The notes beneath the pieces are model-generated. The model was not told the DNA's origin, ran no database searches, and saw nothing but the letters and a program-made list of their open reading frames with translations. Below are positions 41,129 to 50,467 of a stretch of 64,000 bases of DNA, in pieces. Position 1 is the stretch's first letter, and every line of letters starts with the position of its first letter. Position numbers and translations under genes: made by a program. Origin of the DNA: Rhodoferax koreense. GTDB taxonomy: Bacteria; Pseudomonadota; Gammaproteobacteria; Burkholderiales; Burkholderiaceae_C. The stretch is from contig NZ_CP019236.1 in assembly GCF_001955695.1 (NCBI RefSeq), positions 3,596,001 to 3,660,000 on the forward strand, in the 5' to 3' direction.

Positions 41129-42481
41129 TCACCGCCGCTTCTGCAAATACATCGCCTGGTCGGCGTGGTTCAACAGTGCCTGTTCCTCGGCGCCATGGAC
41201 GGGATACAGCGCCGCGCCGATGCTGGCACGCATCTCCACGCTGCGGCCGGCCAGATCGAAGGGCAGCTGGAAGGCGGCGCGGATCTTGCCGGTCACCTTG
41301 TCCGCGCAGAGCTCGCCCCGCGGGCTTTCGAGCAGCAGCACGAACTCGTCGCCGCCGAGCCGGGCCACCGTGTCGGCGGCACGCACGCACTGGCGCAGCC
41401 GCGTGGCCACGGCCTGCAGCAACAGATCGCCGATGGCATGGCCCAGCGAATCGTTGACCTGCTTGAAGCCGTCCAGATCGAGGAACAGCAGGACCAACTG
41501 GCCTTGTTCACGCTTGGCGCGGGCCAGCGCCGTGCTGAAGCGGTCATGGAACAACGCGCGGTTGGGCAATTGCGTGAGCTGGTCGTACTGCGCCATGTGC
41601 CGCAGCCGCGCATGCATGCGGTTGCGCTCGACGGCAGCCGCGACCTGAGTCGAGACGAACTGCAGCAGTTCCTTGTCCTTCTCGGTGTAGCCGCCATGGT
41701 CCGAATAACCCTGCAGCACCAGCGCGCCGAGCGGGCCCTCGGGCGCATGCAGCGGCACGCCGAGCCAATACGACGCGCCGCCACACAGTGCGTCGGCAAG
41801 CGGCGCCGGAAGGCTGGCCCGCGTGGCCGGCGTCACGAGCAGGGTCTGTCCGCTGCGGATGACTTCCGCGCACAGCGCGTCATCGGCGAAGGCGCGCGGC
41901 GACGGCGCGGGTTGGCGCTCGTCCACATGGTAGGGGTAACGCAGCTGGCCGCGCACCGCGTCGAACAGGGTCACGCAGAAATTGGCCGCGGGCAACAAGT
42001 CGCCGACGATCTGGTGCACGCGCGCGAACAGGGCCACCGGGTCGTCATGCCCGTCCAGCGGGCCGGCATGGGTGGTGTAGGCGGCCTCGGAGATCGCATA
42101 GACGGCCGCCTGGAGCGACTCGGTGCGCTTGCGCTCCGTGACGTCGCGCGCCACGGCCACGCGCACCTTGTCGTCCTTCGACCAACGCGCCGACCAGACG
42201 ATGTGCGCGGTGCGCCCGTCCTTGCGCACATAGCGGTTCTCGAAGTGCAGCTGGTAGTTGCCAGCCATGATCTCCGCCACCACGGCCAGGGTGCGTGCGC
42301 GGTCGTCGGGGTGGACCAGTTCGATCATGCGCCGGCCGATCACCTCCTGCGGCGTGTAGCCGAAGATGCGCTCGAACGCCGCACTGACAAACACGTAACG
42401 CCCTTCGGCGTCGACCATGCACACGGCATCCACCAACAGGTCCAGCACATTGACCGAAGTCTCGGGAGGGGTCGAATTCAT
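41129..42481 (-). CDS. Soluble PAS-GAF-GGDEF diguanylate cyclase
   Basis: A 450-residue cytoplasmic protein: a PAS domain at about 10-130 (VDAVCMVDAEGRYVFVSAAF, with PAC part DVTERKRTE), a GAF domain at about 140-290 (YWLGVPLHAPEGPLGALVLQ) and a GGDEF domain from about 305. The active motif is RLGGDEF with an intact I-site RAAD five residues before. It should make c-di-GMP under control of small-molecule or redox input through PAS and GAF. It converges on the Fap-like operon with a 31-bp gap; control of fibre synthesis by c-di-GMP is a tempting inference but unproven. Start 42481 fits the PAS domain; upstream frame is weak. Confidence 0.9.
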   Translation of the reverse strand: MNSTPPETSVNVLDLLVDAVCMVDAEGRYVFVSAAFERIFGYTPQEVIGRRMIELVHPDDRARTLAVVAEIMAGNYQLHFENRYVRKDGRTAHIVWSARWSKDDKVRVAVARDVTERKRTESLQAAVYAISEAAYTTHAGPLDGHDDPVALFARVHQIVGDLLPAANFCVTLFDAVRGQLRYPYHVDERQPAPSPRAFADDALCAEVIRSGQTLLVTPATRASLPAPLADALCGGASYWLGVPLHAPEGPLGALVLQGYSDHGGYTEKDKELLQFVSTQVAAAVERNRMHARLRHMAQYDQLTQLPNRALFHDRFSTALARAKREQGQLVLLFLDLDGFKQVNDSLGHAIGDLLLQAVATRLRQCVRAADTVARLGGDEFVLLLESPRGELCADKVTGKIRAAFQLPFDLAGRSVEMRASIGAALYPVHGAEEQALLNHADQAMYLQKRR

Positions 42482-42531
42482 GCGGGACTCGGAATCATCA
42501 AGAAAGCCGTAGCCTACCAGCCCGCGCGAAC

Positions 42532-42549
42532 GCCCCGTCCCGACGGGGC
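42532..42549 (-). terminator. GC hairpin after putA
   Basis: GCCCCGT-N4-ACGGGGC (7-bp stem) lies 11 bp past the putA stop on the minus strand. No T-tract follows, so termination may be weak or Rho-linked. Confidence 0.35.
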
Positions 42550-42560
42550 CATGCACCGTG

Positions 42561-45500
42561 TCAACCGATGGTCATCAGACTCGCATTGCCGCCCGCAGCC
42601 GCCGTGTTGACGCTCAGCGCGCGTTCCACCACCAGGCTCTCCAATGGCACCGCCGTGTCGCCGGGCACCAGGGCCCGCATGCCGACGATGGCGCCACGGC
42701 GCGCGGCCAGCGCCTGGAGCGTGGCGCGCAGCGCGGCCGCCTCGCCATGTTGCAGCACGGCATCGAAATGCACGGTGGGGGCGGTCCAATCCTGCGCGGT
42801 GGCGACGGCCTGCTGCACTTCCAGCGGCAGCGAGGCCAGCAGGCGGCCGGTGTCGGCACCGGCCGGCCACACCGCGGTGCTGCCCACCGCCAGCACGGCG
42901 GCCAGTTGCACCAGGCGGTCGGCATCGTCGGCGGCCAGGCACAGCACGGCCTCGCGCGGCAGCAGGGTGTAGACGTTGCGCTCGCCGGTCGGGCCGACGA
43001 GCGTGCGCGAATGGCCGCTGCGCGACAGGCGGCCGAAGCGTTCGCAGGCGGCCGCCAGCACGGTGCGCCCACCGCCGTGGGCCCAGGCCTGCAACGCGGC
43101 CAGCGCGGTCGGTGGAGCGGCGACGGCGCCGCCATCCGACGCCGATGGCGGGTTGCCCGGATCGGACGCCGCCAGCGCCCGCGCCATCACGTCGTCCGGT
43201 CGCGTGGCCAGCATGCGCAGCATGTACAGGGGGCCACCGGCCTTGGGGCCGGTGCCCGACAGGCCCTCGCCACCGAACGGCTGCACGCCGACCACGGCGC
43301 CGACGATGTTGCGGTTCACGTAGACGTTGCCGGCCTTGGCGTTCTGCACCACCTGGGCGATGGTCTCGTCGATGCGCGTGTGCACGCCAAGCGTGAGGCC
43401 GTAGCCGGTATCGTTGATCTGGCCGATGAGCGCGCCCAGGTCGCGCCTGCGGTACCGCACGACGTGCAGCACCGGGCCGAAGACCTCGCGCTGCAGCTCG
43501 GCCAGATTGTCCAGCTCGATCAGCGTCGGCACGACGAAGGTACCGTGCGCCGTCGCATCGCTATTGCCGTCATTGCGCGCCTGGCGGAACACCTTGCGGC
43601 CACGGCCCTGCATCGCCGCCACATGGCGCTCGACGCCGTCACGGGCTTCGGCGTCGATCACCGGGCCGACGTCCACCGCCAGCAGCGCCGGGTTGCCGAT
43701 GCGGTTCTCGGCCATCGCGCCCTTGAGCATGTCGATCAGCCGGTCGGCCACCTCCTCCTGCACGCACAGCACGCGCAGCGCCGAACAACGCTGGCCGGCG
43801 CTGTCGAAGGCGGAGGACAACACATCGGTCACCACCTGCTCCACCAGGGCCGAGGAGTCGACGATCATCGCGTTCTGCCCGCCGGTCTCGGCGATCAGCG
43901 GCACGGGCCGGCCATCGGCGCCGAGCCGCGCGGCCAGCGTCTTCTGCAGGATGCGCGCAACCTCGGTGGAGCCGGTGAACATCACCCCCTGCACCCGCGC
44001 ATCACCCACCAGCGCGGCACCCACGCTCTCGCCCCGACCAGGCACCAACTGCAGCGCCGCGCGCGGCACGCCGGCCCGCCACAGCAGGCGCACGGCCTCG
44101 GCCGCGACCAGCGGCGTCTGTTCGGCCGGCTTGGCCAGCACCGGATTGCCGGCGGCCAGGGCCGCGGCCACCTGGCCAACAAAGATCGCCAACGGAAAAT
44201 TCCACGGGCTGATGCAGACCATCGGCCCCAGCGGCTTGTGGGTGTCGGCCGCGAAATCGCTGCGCGCCTGCGCCGCGTAGAAACGCAGGAAGTCCACGGC
44301 CTCGCGCACCTCGGCAATGCCGTTCGCAAAGGTCTTGCCGGCCTCGCGCGACAGCAGGCCGAGCAGGCGCGGCAGGTTGGCCTGCAGCAGGTCGGCCGCG
44401 GCTTCGAGCTGGTTCGCGCGGTCCGCTGGCGCCGTGGCGGCCCACTCGGGGGCGAAAGCCGCGGCATCGGCGACGGCCTGGCTCACATCGGCGAGCGTCG
44501 CGTCGGTCACCTGGCCGACCACGTCGCGCAAATCGGCAGGATTGAGCACCGGTGCGGGCGCCTGGCCCGCGCTGGCCGCCGAGGCCATCAGCGGCCCGGC
44601 CACCCAGGCCTCCTGCGCCGACTTCTGCAGCGCGTCGCCGAGCTGGCGCAACTGGTCGTCGTTGGCCAGGTCGAGGCCGGTGGAATTGGCGCGCGCCCGG
44701 CCGTACAGCGCCGGCGGCAGCGGGATCGCGGCATGCGGCAGGCCGACCGCCCCCTCCCTCGCCGCCATGTGTTCGACGGTGGCGACCGGGTCTTCCACCA
44801 GCAATTCGATGGCGATGGTCGGGTCCGCGATGCGGTTCACGAACGAGGTGTTGGCGCCGTTTTCCAGCAGCCGGCGCACCAGGTAGGCCAGCAGGGTTTC
44901 ATGCGTGCCCACGGGGGCGTAGATGCGGCAGGGCCGGTTCAACTTGCCGGCCGCGACCGGGCCGACGACCTGCTCGTACAGCGGCTCGCCCATGCCGTGC
45001 AGGCACTGGAATTCGTACTGGCCGGGCTGGTAGCTGGCCGGGTCGGCCATGTGGTAGATGGCCGACAGCGTGTGGGCGTTGTGCGTGGCGAATTGCGGAT
45101 AGACCGCATCCGGCGCGGCCAGCAGCTTCTTCGCGCAGGCCAGGTAGGACACGTCGGTATAGGCCTTGCGCGTGTAGACCGGATAGCCGGCCAGGCCGTC
45201 GATCTGCGCGCGCTTGATCTCGCTGTCCCAGTAGGCGCCCTTCACCAGCCGCACCATCAGCCGGTGGCCGCTGCGCCGCGCCAGGTCGACCACGAAGTCG
45301 ATCACGAAGGGACAGCGCTTCTGGTAGCCCTGGATCACGAAGCCGATGCCGTTCCAGCCGGCCAGGCCCGGCTCGAAACACAGCTTTTCCAACAGGTCGA
45401 GGGACAGCTCCAGCCGGTCGGCTTCTTCGGCATCGATGTTGAGGCCGATGTCGTACCGGTGGGCCAGCAGCGTGAGGTCGCGCAACGTTGGGTACAGCTC

Positions 45501-46346
45501 GGCCATCACGCGGGCATGTTGCGCGCGGCTGTAGCGCGGGTGCAGGGCCGAGAGCTTGATCGAGATGCCTGGCCCCTCGTAGACACCGCGGCCGGCCGAC
45601 GCCTTGCCGATGGCATGGATCGCCTGTTCATAGGACTGGCGGTAGCGCTCGGCGTCATGCGCGGTGAGCGCGGCCTCGCCGAGCATGTCGTACGAATAGC
45701 GGAAACCTTCGGCCTCGAGCTTTTTCGCGTGGTCCAGCGCCTGGGCAATGGTCTCGCCGGTGACGAACTGCTCGCCCATCATGCGCATGGCCATGTCCAC
45801 GCCCTTGCGGATCAGCGGCTCGCCGCCCTTGCCAATGAGGCGGGTGAGCGTGGTCGACAGGCCTGACTCGCTGTGCGTGGCCACCAGCTTGCCGGTGAGC
45901 AGCAGGCCCCAGGTGGCGGCGTTGACGAACACCGACGGGCTGCGGCCCGCATGCGACTGCCACTGGCCGTTGGCGATCTTGTCGCGGATCAGCGCGTTGC
46001 GCGTGGCCGCGTCAGGAATGCGCAGCAGCGCCTCGGCCAGGCACATCAGCGCCACGCCTTCCTGCGACGACAAGGCGTATTCCTGCAGCAGACCCTGCAC
46101 CAGGCCGGCGCGGCCGGTGGCGTTCTTGCGTTGACGCAGTTGCAGGGCGATGCGTTGCGCGAGCGCCTGGGCCTGCGCGGCCATGGCGGTCGGCAGGCGC
46201 GCGGCCGCCAGCAGCGGCGGCAGTGCTTCGGGCTCCGGGCGGCGGTAGGCCGCGGTGATAGGGGCGCGCAGCGGCGGCACCTCGTCGTGGGCGGCAAGGG
46301 CATCGGCGAACGGGGCAGCGAAGGACTGTGGCATGGCAGGATCCAT
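42561..46346 (-). CDS. putA: Bifunctional proline dehydrogenase / P5C dehydrogenase, without DNA-binding domain
   Basis: A 1261-residue enzyme that oxidises proline to glutamate, channelling pyrroline-5-carboxylate between its two sites. The proline dehydrogenase barrel (about 150-480) has GPGISIKLSALHPRY and GLNIDAEEADRL. The aldehyde dehydrogenase part (about 560-1030) has ISPWNFPLAIF, FTGSTEVARI and the catalytic Cys854 in SAGQRCSALRV. A C-terminal domain of about 200 residues follows. The E. coli-type N-terminal ribbon-helix-helix is absent, so it cannot repress itself and fits PutA type B. A palindrome lies at 46372-46391 upstream. A second in-frame ATG four codons in (46334) is an alternative start. 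Confidence 0.95.
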   Translation of the reverse strand: MDPAMPQSFAAPFADALAAHDEVPPLRAPITAAYRRPEPEALPPLLAAARLPTAMAAQAQALAQRIALQLRQRKNATGRAGLVQGLLQEYALSSQEGVALMCLAEALLRIPDAATRNALIRDKIANGQWQSHAGRSPSVFVNAATWGLLLTGKLVATHSESGLSTTLTRLIGKGGEPLIRKGVDMAMRMMGEQFVTGETIAQALDHAKKLEAEGFRYSYDMLGEAALTAHDAERYRQSYEQAIHAIGKASAGRGVYEGPGISIKLSALHPRYSRAQHARVMAELYPTLRDLTLLAHRYDIGLNIDAEEADRLELSLDLLEKLCFEPGLAGWNGIGFVIQGYQKRCPFVIDFVVDLARRSGHRLMVRLVKGAYWDSEIKRAQIDGLAGYPVYTRKAYTDVSYLACAKKLLAAPDAVYPQFATHNAHTLSAIYHMADPASYQPGQYEFQCLHGMGEPLYEQVVGPVAAGKLNRPCRIYAPVGTHETLLAYLVRRLLENGANTSFVNRIADPTIAIELLVEDPVATVEHMAAREGAVGLPHAAIPLPPALYGRARANSTGLDLANDDQLRQLGDALQKSAQEAWVAGPLMASAASAGQAPAPVLNPADLRDVVGQVTDATLADVSQAVADAAAFAPEWAATAPADRANQLEAAADLLQANLPRLLGLLSREAGKTFANGIAEVREAVDFLRFYAAQARSDFAADTHKPLGPMVCISPWNFPLAIFVGQVAAALAAGNPVLAKPAEQTPLVAAEAVRLLWRAGVPRAALQLVPGRGESVGAALVGDARVQGVMFTGSTEVARILQKTLAARLGADGRPVPLIAETGGQNAMIVDSSALVEQVVTDVLSSAFDSAGQRCSALRVLCVQEEVADRLIDMLKGAMAENRIGNPALLAVDVGPVIDAEARDGVERHVAAMQGRGRKVFRQARNDGNSDATAHGTFVVPTLIELDNLAELQREVFGPVLHVVRYRRRDLGALIGQINDTGYGLTLGVHTRIDETIAQVVQNAKAGNVYVNRNIVGAVVGVQPFGGEGLSGTGPKAGGPLYMLRMLATRPDDVMARALAASDPGNPPSASDGGAVAAPPTALAALQAWAHGGGRTVLAAACERFGRLSRSGHSRTLVGPTGERNVYTLLPREAVLCLAADDADRLVQLAAVLAVGSTAVWPAGADTGRLLASLPLEVQQAVATAQDWTAPTVHFDAVLQHGEAAALRATLQALAARRGAIVGMRALVPGDTAVPLESLVVERALSVNTAAAGGNASLMTIG

Positions 46347-46371
46347 ATGGTGAATAGATCGATGATGCCGA

Positions 46372-46391
46372 AGAGTTACGCGAATAACTCT
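46372..46391. promoter_or_regulatory. Palindrome upstream of putA, candidate operator
   Basis: AGAGTTA-N6-TAACTCT is a perfect 7-6-7 dyad 26 bp before the putA ATG. Because this PutA has no DNA-binding domain, a separate regulator (often Lrp-type PutR or similar) should control it, and this is the best candidate site. Confidence 0.45.
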
Positions 46392-46448
46392 CTCAAATTA
46401 CCATACTTCGCCGAATTAAATTCCATTCAAGGCCCCGCCACGGTTTTG

Positions 46449-46471
46449 CCCTCCTCCCTGCTGGAGGAGGG
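46449..46471. terminator. Perfect 9-bp hairpin after the oligomer hydrolase gene
   Basis: CCCTCCTCC-CTGCT-GGAGGAGGG lies 16 bp past the stop of the minus-strand hydrolase gene. The stem is strong but the sequence after it on the minus strand (CAAAACC) is not a T-tract. Probably a 3'-end stabiliser or weak terminator, possibly part of an intergenic repeat. Confidence 0.45.
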
Positions 46472-46486
46472 TTGGGGGCATACCGA

Positions 46487-48715
46487 CTACTGCGGCACGT
46501 TGATGGACGTCCCCGCGAAGCCGATCTGATCCGCCGTCGCCGGCGTGCCGCTGATCGCCGGCACGTTGGCCGCCGTGATCGCCGGCGCCGCACCGGGCGT
46601 GCCGCCGCGCGGCGTGGTGCGCACCACCTGGCTCGGCGGCAGCGCCGTGCCACTCTTGAGCCGCGCGTACATGGCGTTCATGGCCTGCGTGAAGTAGGCG
46701 TGCAGCGGCACGAAACGGCTGTCGAAGCCGCTGAACGGGTTGAACGCGTCGAAGTGCTGCGCATTCGTCACCTCGATGTAGCGCAGCTGGCTGGTGCCAC
46801 CTTCGACGACCCGGTTGTAGGCCGCATAGGCGCGCTCGGAGTTGTTGACCGGGATCAGCGCATCGCTGCGCCCGCCGACCATCAGCACCGGCTTGCCGCG
46901 CAGATTGCCGTTCAACAGCACCTCGGCCATGCCGGCGCGCACCGCGTCGCTCTGGGCCTTGGTGGGCACGCTGGTGGCGGTGAGCGCCGCACCGCTGACG
47001 GTGTCCACGCCGGTGACCAGCGCGCGCTGGCACAAGGCGCCGTCGAGTGCGAAATCGGCCGTGCCGCTGCCGGGCGATACCGCCAGCGTCCAGCCCGTGG
47101 CGCCGCCGACCGCGGTGTTGAGCACCGGCGTGGCCGGCGAACCGTTGGCCGTGCCGTTGCCCAATGCATAACTCTGCGCCCTGGTGGCGGCGGCCACGGC
47201 CACCGGGGCACCGGACGCGTTGACGGCGGCCAGGCTCATGCCGCAGACGTTGTCGGCCACCGAGAAGCGGCCGTAGGCGTTGACGTACATGGTGGAGATG
47301 ATCACCGCGTTGCCCAGCCCGTAGTGCGCGTTGTGCATCTGGTCGTTCGCCGTGCTCCAGCCGTAGGCGCGCAGCCGGGCCAAGGCGTCGTTCGCCTGGT
47401 CGGCTGTGGTGGCGCCGGCAACCAGCCCCCTGGCCGCCAGGGCGGCACAGCGGTTGGTGGCGCGTGCCGTCATCGCCACCAGCGGGATGTAGTTGAAGGT
47501 CGAGGTCTCTGTCATCAGCGCCGCACTGGCCAGCGCCGCGCAGGGCTGGTACAGGTTGGCCACGGTGAAGTAGTCGATCAGCGGCTTGCCGTAGCCCGGC
47601 ACCGCCGTGCCGCCGAACTGCACGCCGTAGCCGGCCGTGGTGGACGGCTGGGCACTCGGCTCGAAGGCCACCACGCCGTCGATCAGGCCGTCGCTGTCCT
47701 GCTCGGCGGCACGCAACACCGCTGCGCCGCCGTTGGACACCGAGGCGGCGATGATGGTGGTGTTGCCGGCATTGAACTTCACGCGGCGGTTGTTGCCGTC
47801 CACGTCACCGTATTCCTGGTTCAGCGCATACAGCGCGTAGCGCGCGGCGGCCAGCGTGTCGTTGCCCCAGTCCTTCTCGGGATTGAGCTGAGAGTGCGCG
47901 TGTTTGAGCGCCAGCCGGTTCGGAAAGGCCGCGTTGAACGCGCTGCGCACGGTGTCGGTGAGGTTGGCCGCGAAGTGCGCCAGGCTGCCGGCCGCGGCGC
48001 GCGTGGCCCGCGTGCCGTCGATGCGGTGCACGGTGTCGTCGCCGGGGTCGTACAGGCCCATGCCCTTGCCGGCATCGGTGAGTGCCACGGCGCAACCGCG
48101 CTTGAGCCCCCATTCGCCGGCCGACGAGATGGCACCGTAGACGCCGCGCGAACCCGAGGACGGGCCCACGACCACGCAGGGCGCGTTGACGTCGAAGCTG
48201 TCGGGGATCTGCACCACCATGGCCACGCGTTTGCGGCCGGCGCTGTCGTCCAGCACCCCGAGGTACTCGAGGCCGGGCACCAGGCCCTCGCCCCGCGTGT
48301 TGGCACCACTCAGGTCGATGTTCGGCCCGAACAGCACGCCGTAGCCGCCACCCGCCGTGGCGTCGACCAGGCCCCGGTAGTTGGACTGGATCGCATTGCG
48401 CCGCAGTTCCTCGGCCGTCGGGTTGAGCGGATCGGCATAGGCCGGCACCGCGGCCGTCGAGGCCAGGCCGGACTTGCCGAGACCGGCGGTCAGCAGGTCC
48501 TGCGTGGCCGCGGTGCTGCCGCTGCCGGTGGCCGTGGCCCGGTAAGCGACGCGGCTGAGCTGGCTGACGTTGCCGGGCAGCGTGTTCACGCCCGGCCCGT
48601 CGGAGCCGCCGCCGCAGCCGGTGAGTCCCGCCGTTGCCAAGAGGGCCAGTGCTGCGGCGCCCCCCGCCGAGATCGTGCCCGATGCGATGCCGCGACCCAT
48701 GGATCTTCTTTGCAT
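46487..48715 (-). CDS. D-(-)-3-hydroxybutyrate oligomer hydrolase (lipoprotein form)
   Basis: A 742-residue enzyme splitting 3-hydroxybutyrate oligomers from polyhydroxybutyrate breakdown into monomers. The signal ends in a lipobox (LTGC, Cys34), pointing to a membrane-anchored periplasmic or outer-membrane protein. The conserved start region RNAIQSNYRGLVDATAGGGY and the serine motif IIAASVSNGGAAVL (Ser327) are typical of the family, whose nucleophile sits in SVSNGG rather than GxSxG. A later LMVGGRSDALIPVNNSERAY carries the catalytic Asp region. GAGGAG lies before the ATG. Together with PHB metabolism, usual in this group, it lets the cell use external PHB fragments. Confidence 0.92.
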   Translation of the reverse strand: MQRRSMGRGIASGTISAGGAAALALLATAGLTGCGGGSDGPGVNTLPGNVSQLSRVAYRATATGSGSTAATQDLLTAGLGKSGLASTAAVPAYADPLNPTAEELRRNAIQSNYRGLVDATAGGGYGVLFGPNIDLSGANTRGEGLVPGLEYLGVLDDSAGRKRVAMVVQIPDSFDVNAPCVVVGPSSGSRGVYGAISSAGEWGLKRGCAVALTDAGKGMGLYDPGDDTVHRIDGTRATRAAAGSLAHFAANLTDTVRSAFNAAFPNRLALKHAHSQLNPEKDWGNDTLAAARYALYALNQEYGDVDGNNRRVKFNAGNTTIIAASVSNGGAAVLRAAEQDSDGLIDGVVAFEPSAQPSTTAGYGVQFGGTAVPGYGKPLIDYFTVANLYQPCAALASAALMTETSTFNYIPLVAMTARATNRCAALAARGLVAGATTADQANDALARLRAYGWSTANDQMHNAHYGLGNAVIISTMYVNAYGRFSVADNVCGMSLAAVNASGAPVAVAAATRAQSYALGNGTANGSPATPVLNTAVGGATGWTLAVSPGSGTADFALDGALCQRALVTGVDTVSGAALTATSVPTKAQSDAVRAGMAEVLLNGNLRGKPVLMVGGRSDALIPVNNSERAYAAYNRVVEGGTSQLRYIEVTNAQHFDAFNPFSGFDSRFVPLHAYFTQAMNAMYARLKSGTALPPSQVVRTTPRGGTPGAAPAITAANVPAISGTPATADQIGFAGTSINVPQ

Positions 48716-48833
48716 GTCGTCTCCTCGTTTTGTTTTGAAAGCCTGGATGGACCGCCGCCACTCTAGTGGGGAACGGCACCGAGCGGGGCCAGTTTCGGCT
48801 CAGGGTTTTCCTGTGCCCGGTTGGCCGAGCAGA

Positions 48834-49619
48834 TCAGGCGCCCGGTGCCGCCAGCCAGTCCGCCAACAGGCCGGACACTGCCACCGGCCGCTCCATGGTC
48901 GCCATGTGGCCGGACTCCTCGACCACCGCCAGCCGCGCGCCGGGAATGCGATCGGCCATCTGCACGTGGCGCGCCAGCGGGCTCCAGGTGTCCTGCCGGC
49001 CGCAGGCCACGAGCGTCGGGCAGGCGATGCCACCCAGCACCGGCGTGGCATCGGGGCGGGCGAGCAGCGCCTGGATCTGCGCGGCGAAGATGTCGGGCGA
49101 CTTGCGCTCGATCATGGCCAGGATCTCTTCGAACACGTCCCCGGGCAAGCGGTCGGCAAGCCGCGTCGGGTGCACCATGCCCAGGGCCCAGGCCTCCCCC
49201 ATGGCCCGCATGCCGTGCCCGCGCGCCGTCGCCAGCAACGCGTAGCGCTGCGCGCGCTCGTGCTCGGCGGCACTGCCATCGGGCAAGGGCTGGTAGCCGG
49301 TGTCGAGCAAGGCCAGCCGCTCCACCCGCTCGGGTGCGAGCCGCATGATCTCCAGCGCCACCCGCCCGCCCATGCTGTGACCGGCCAGCGCGAACCGCGG
49401 CGCGGGTGCAGCCTGCAGCGCCAGGCGTGCCATGGCCTCGATGGAATCGCTCATGCCGTAGTCGGGCACGACACAGCGCGCCAGGGACGCCAGGGCCACC
49501 GACTGCGCGGCCCACACGGCCTGGTCGCACAACAGGCCCGGCAGCAGCAATAGCGCTGGCAACGGTGCGGTCGATGGCGCGGGCTGGCCCGCGGGCTGGA
49601 ATGGATCGGTTTGGCTCAT
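48834..49619 (-). CDS. Alpha/beta-fold hydrolase
   Basis: A 261-residue soluble hydrolase. The nucleophile elbow is AGHSMGGRVA (GHSMGG), the oxyanion region LLLLPGLLCDQAVW, the acid is in CGRQDTWSP and the His in EESGHMATME, completing the Ser-Asp-His triad. The family includes MhpC, BioH and 3-oxoadipate enol-lactonase types; substrate unknown. The chosen ATG 49619 has no clear Shine-Dalgarno. The region upstream is AT-rich and shared with the divergent hypothetical gene at 49887. Confidence 0.87.
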   Translation of the reverse strand: MSQTDPFQPAGQPAPSTAPLPALLLLPGLLCDQAVWAAQSVALASLARCVVPDYGMSDSIEAMARLALQAAPAPRFALAGHSMGGRVALEIMRLAPERVERLALLDTGYQPLPDGSAAEHERAQRYALLATARGHGMRAMGEAWALGMVHPTRLADRLPGDVFEEILAMIERKSPDIFAAQIQALLARPDATPVLGGIACPTLVACGRQDTWSPLARHVQMADRIPGARLAVVEESGHMATMERPVAVSGLLADWLAAPGA

Positions 49620-49748
49620 GCGACAAATGGTGAATAAGAACAAGAAAAGCGTTACTTGAAAATTGACTCTATTGATAGCACTCCGTGCAGATCCCTGCTG
49701 TTCAAAAGTCGAATTTCGTTCACCGTTTATAGCCGACAAAATCGGAAC

Positions 49749-49793
49749 TTGTTGCGGCGCAGCAATCTGAGATAAGATCGCGCGGCGCAACAA
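49749..49793. promoter_or_regulatory. Long dyad over a candidate promoter
   Basis: TTGTTGCGGCGC (49749-49760) and GCGGCGCAACAA (49782-49793) are inverted 12-bp arms with one mismatch. The left arm doubles as a -35-like TTGTTG, with TAAGAT (49773-49778) 18 bp later on the plus strand, suitable for the gene at 49887. A regulator binding the dyad would block or control it. Confidence 0.42.
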
Positions 49794-49886
49794 TTGAAAC
49801 AAAACCATCTGCGCTGAAATGTGCCGGAAACAGTGGCACCGCATAGTGTGCTCCGTTGTGCAGCCACCAAATTTCAGGAGAGTCTC

Positions 49887-50399
49887 GTGCCCAATTTCCT
49901 GCCCCATCTCCTGCCCGTGACGCAACGCAAGCCGCTGGCACAGGACCCGGCAAGACCCTCCTCGATGTTCAAAGCCACCCCCTTGGATCGTCCATACGAC
50001 ACGCCCATCACCGTAATGCCCAAAGCCAGAGCCGCCGGTCGCAGCTGGCTGCAGGCGCTGCTGCCTGGCTTCGGTTCGGTGCGCGGCCGCATCGCCAGCA
50101 TCCAGAAGAGCATGCTGGTGGAACTGGGCCAGGTGGCGAGCCTGCCATTGCACGAGGATGCGCTCGCCCGCCAGATCGTACAGGCCGAGGATGCCGAGAC
50201 GCTGTGGGCGCTGCGCTTCGCATTGGCCGAAGCCATCGGCAGCGTGCGCGGCGACGTGGTCGCGCGCCAGAAAATGACCGAGATCAGCTTCATGTTCGCC
50301 GGCCTGCTGCGCCGCCGCGTCGAAGCGCCGACCGCCCTGTCCGGTGAAAACGTGGTGCGCCTGCCTTCGCGCGGTCCGCAGCCCGGCGCCCGCTCCTGA
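49887..50399 (+). CDS. Conserved hypothetical protein upstream of dnaG
   Basis: A 170-residue soluble protein starting at GTG 49887, chosen because AGGAGA lies 7 bases upstream; an in-frame ATG at 49821 has no such site. The N-terminal 60 residues are Pro-rich and loose; the C-terminal half is helical (SVRGRIASIQKSMLVELGQV and EDAETLWALRFALAEAIGSV). No signal peptide, membrane helix or known motif. I do not recognise the family. It lies 68 bp before dnaG on the same strand and could be co-transcribed. Confidence 0.7.
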   Translation: MPNFLPHLLPVTQRKPLAQDPARPSSMFKATPLDRPYDTPITVMPKARAAGRSWLQALLPGFGSVRGRIASIQKSMLVELGQVASLPLHEDALARQIVQAEDAETLWALRFALAEAIGSVRGDVVARQKMTEISFMFAGLLRRRVEAPTALSGENVVRLPSRGPQPGARS

Positions 50400-50467
50400 G
50401 CCAGTCCGGCCGGTGAGGCCGGCAAGGCCCGGCACCGTCGCCACGCAGCTGCGTGGACAATAGCGCG

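Noticed and set aside
42558..45866. A plus-strand open frame of over 1100 codons opposite putA
   Set aside because: It is His/Arg/Gln-rich with no fold or motif, has no supported start and mirrors the third-position GC bias of putA. A shadow frame.
49620..50444. N-terminal extension of the alpha/beta hydrolase frame
   Set aside because: The extra residues are antisense to the gene at 49887 and resemble no hydrolase domain.
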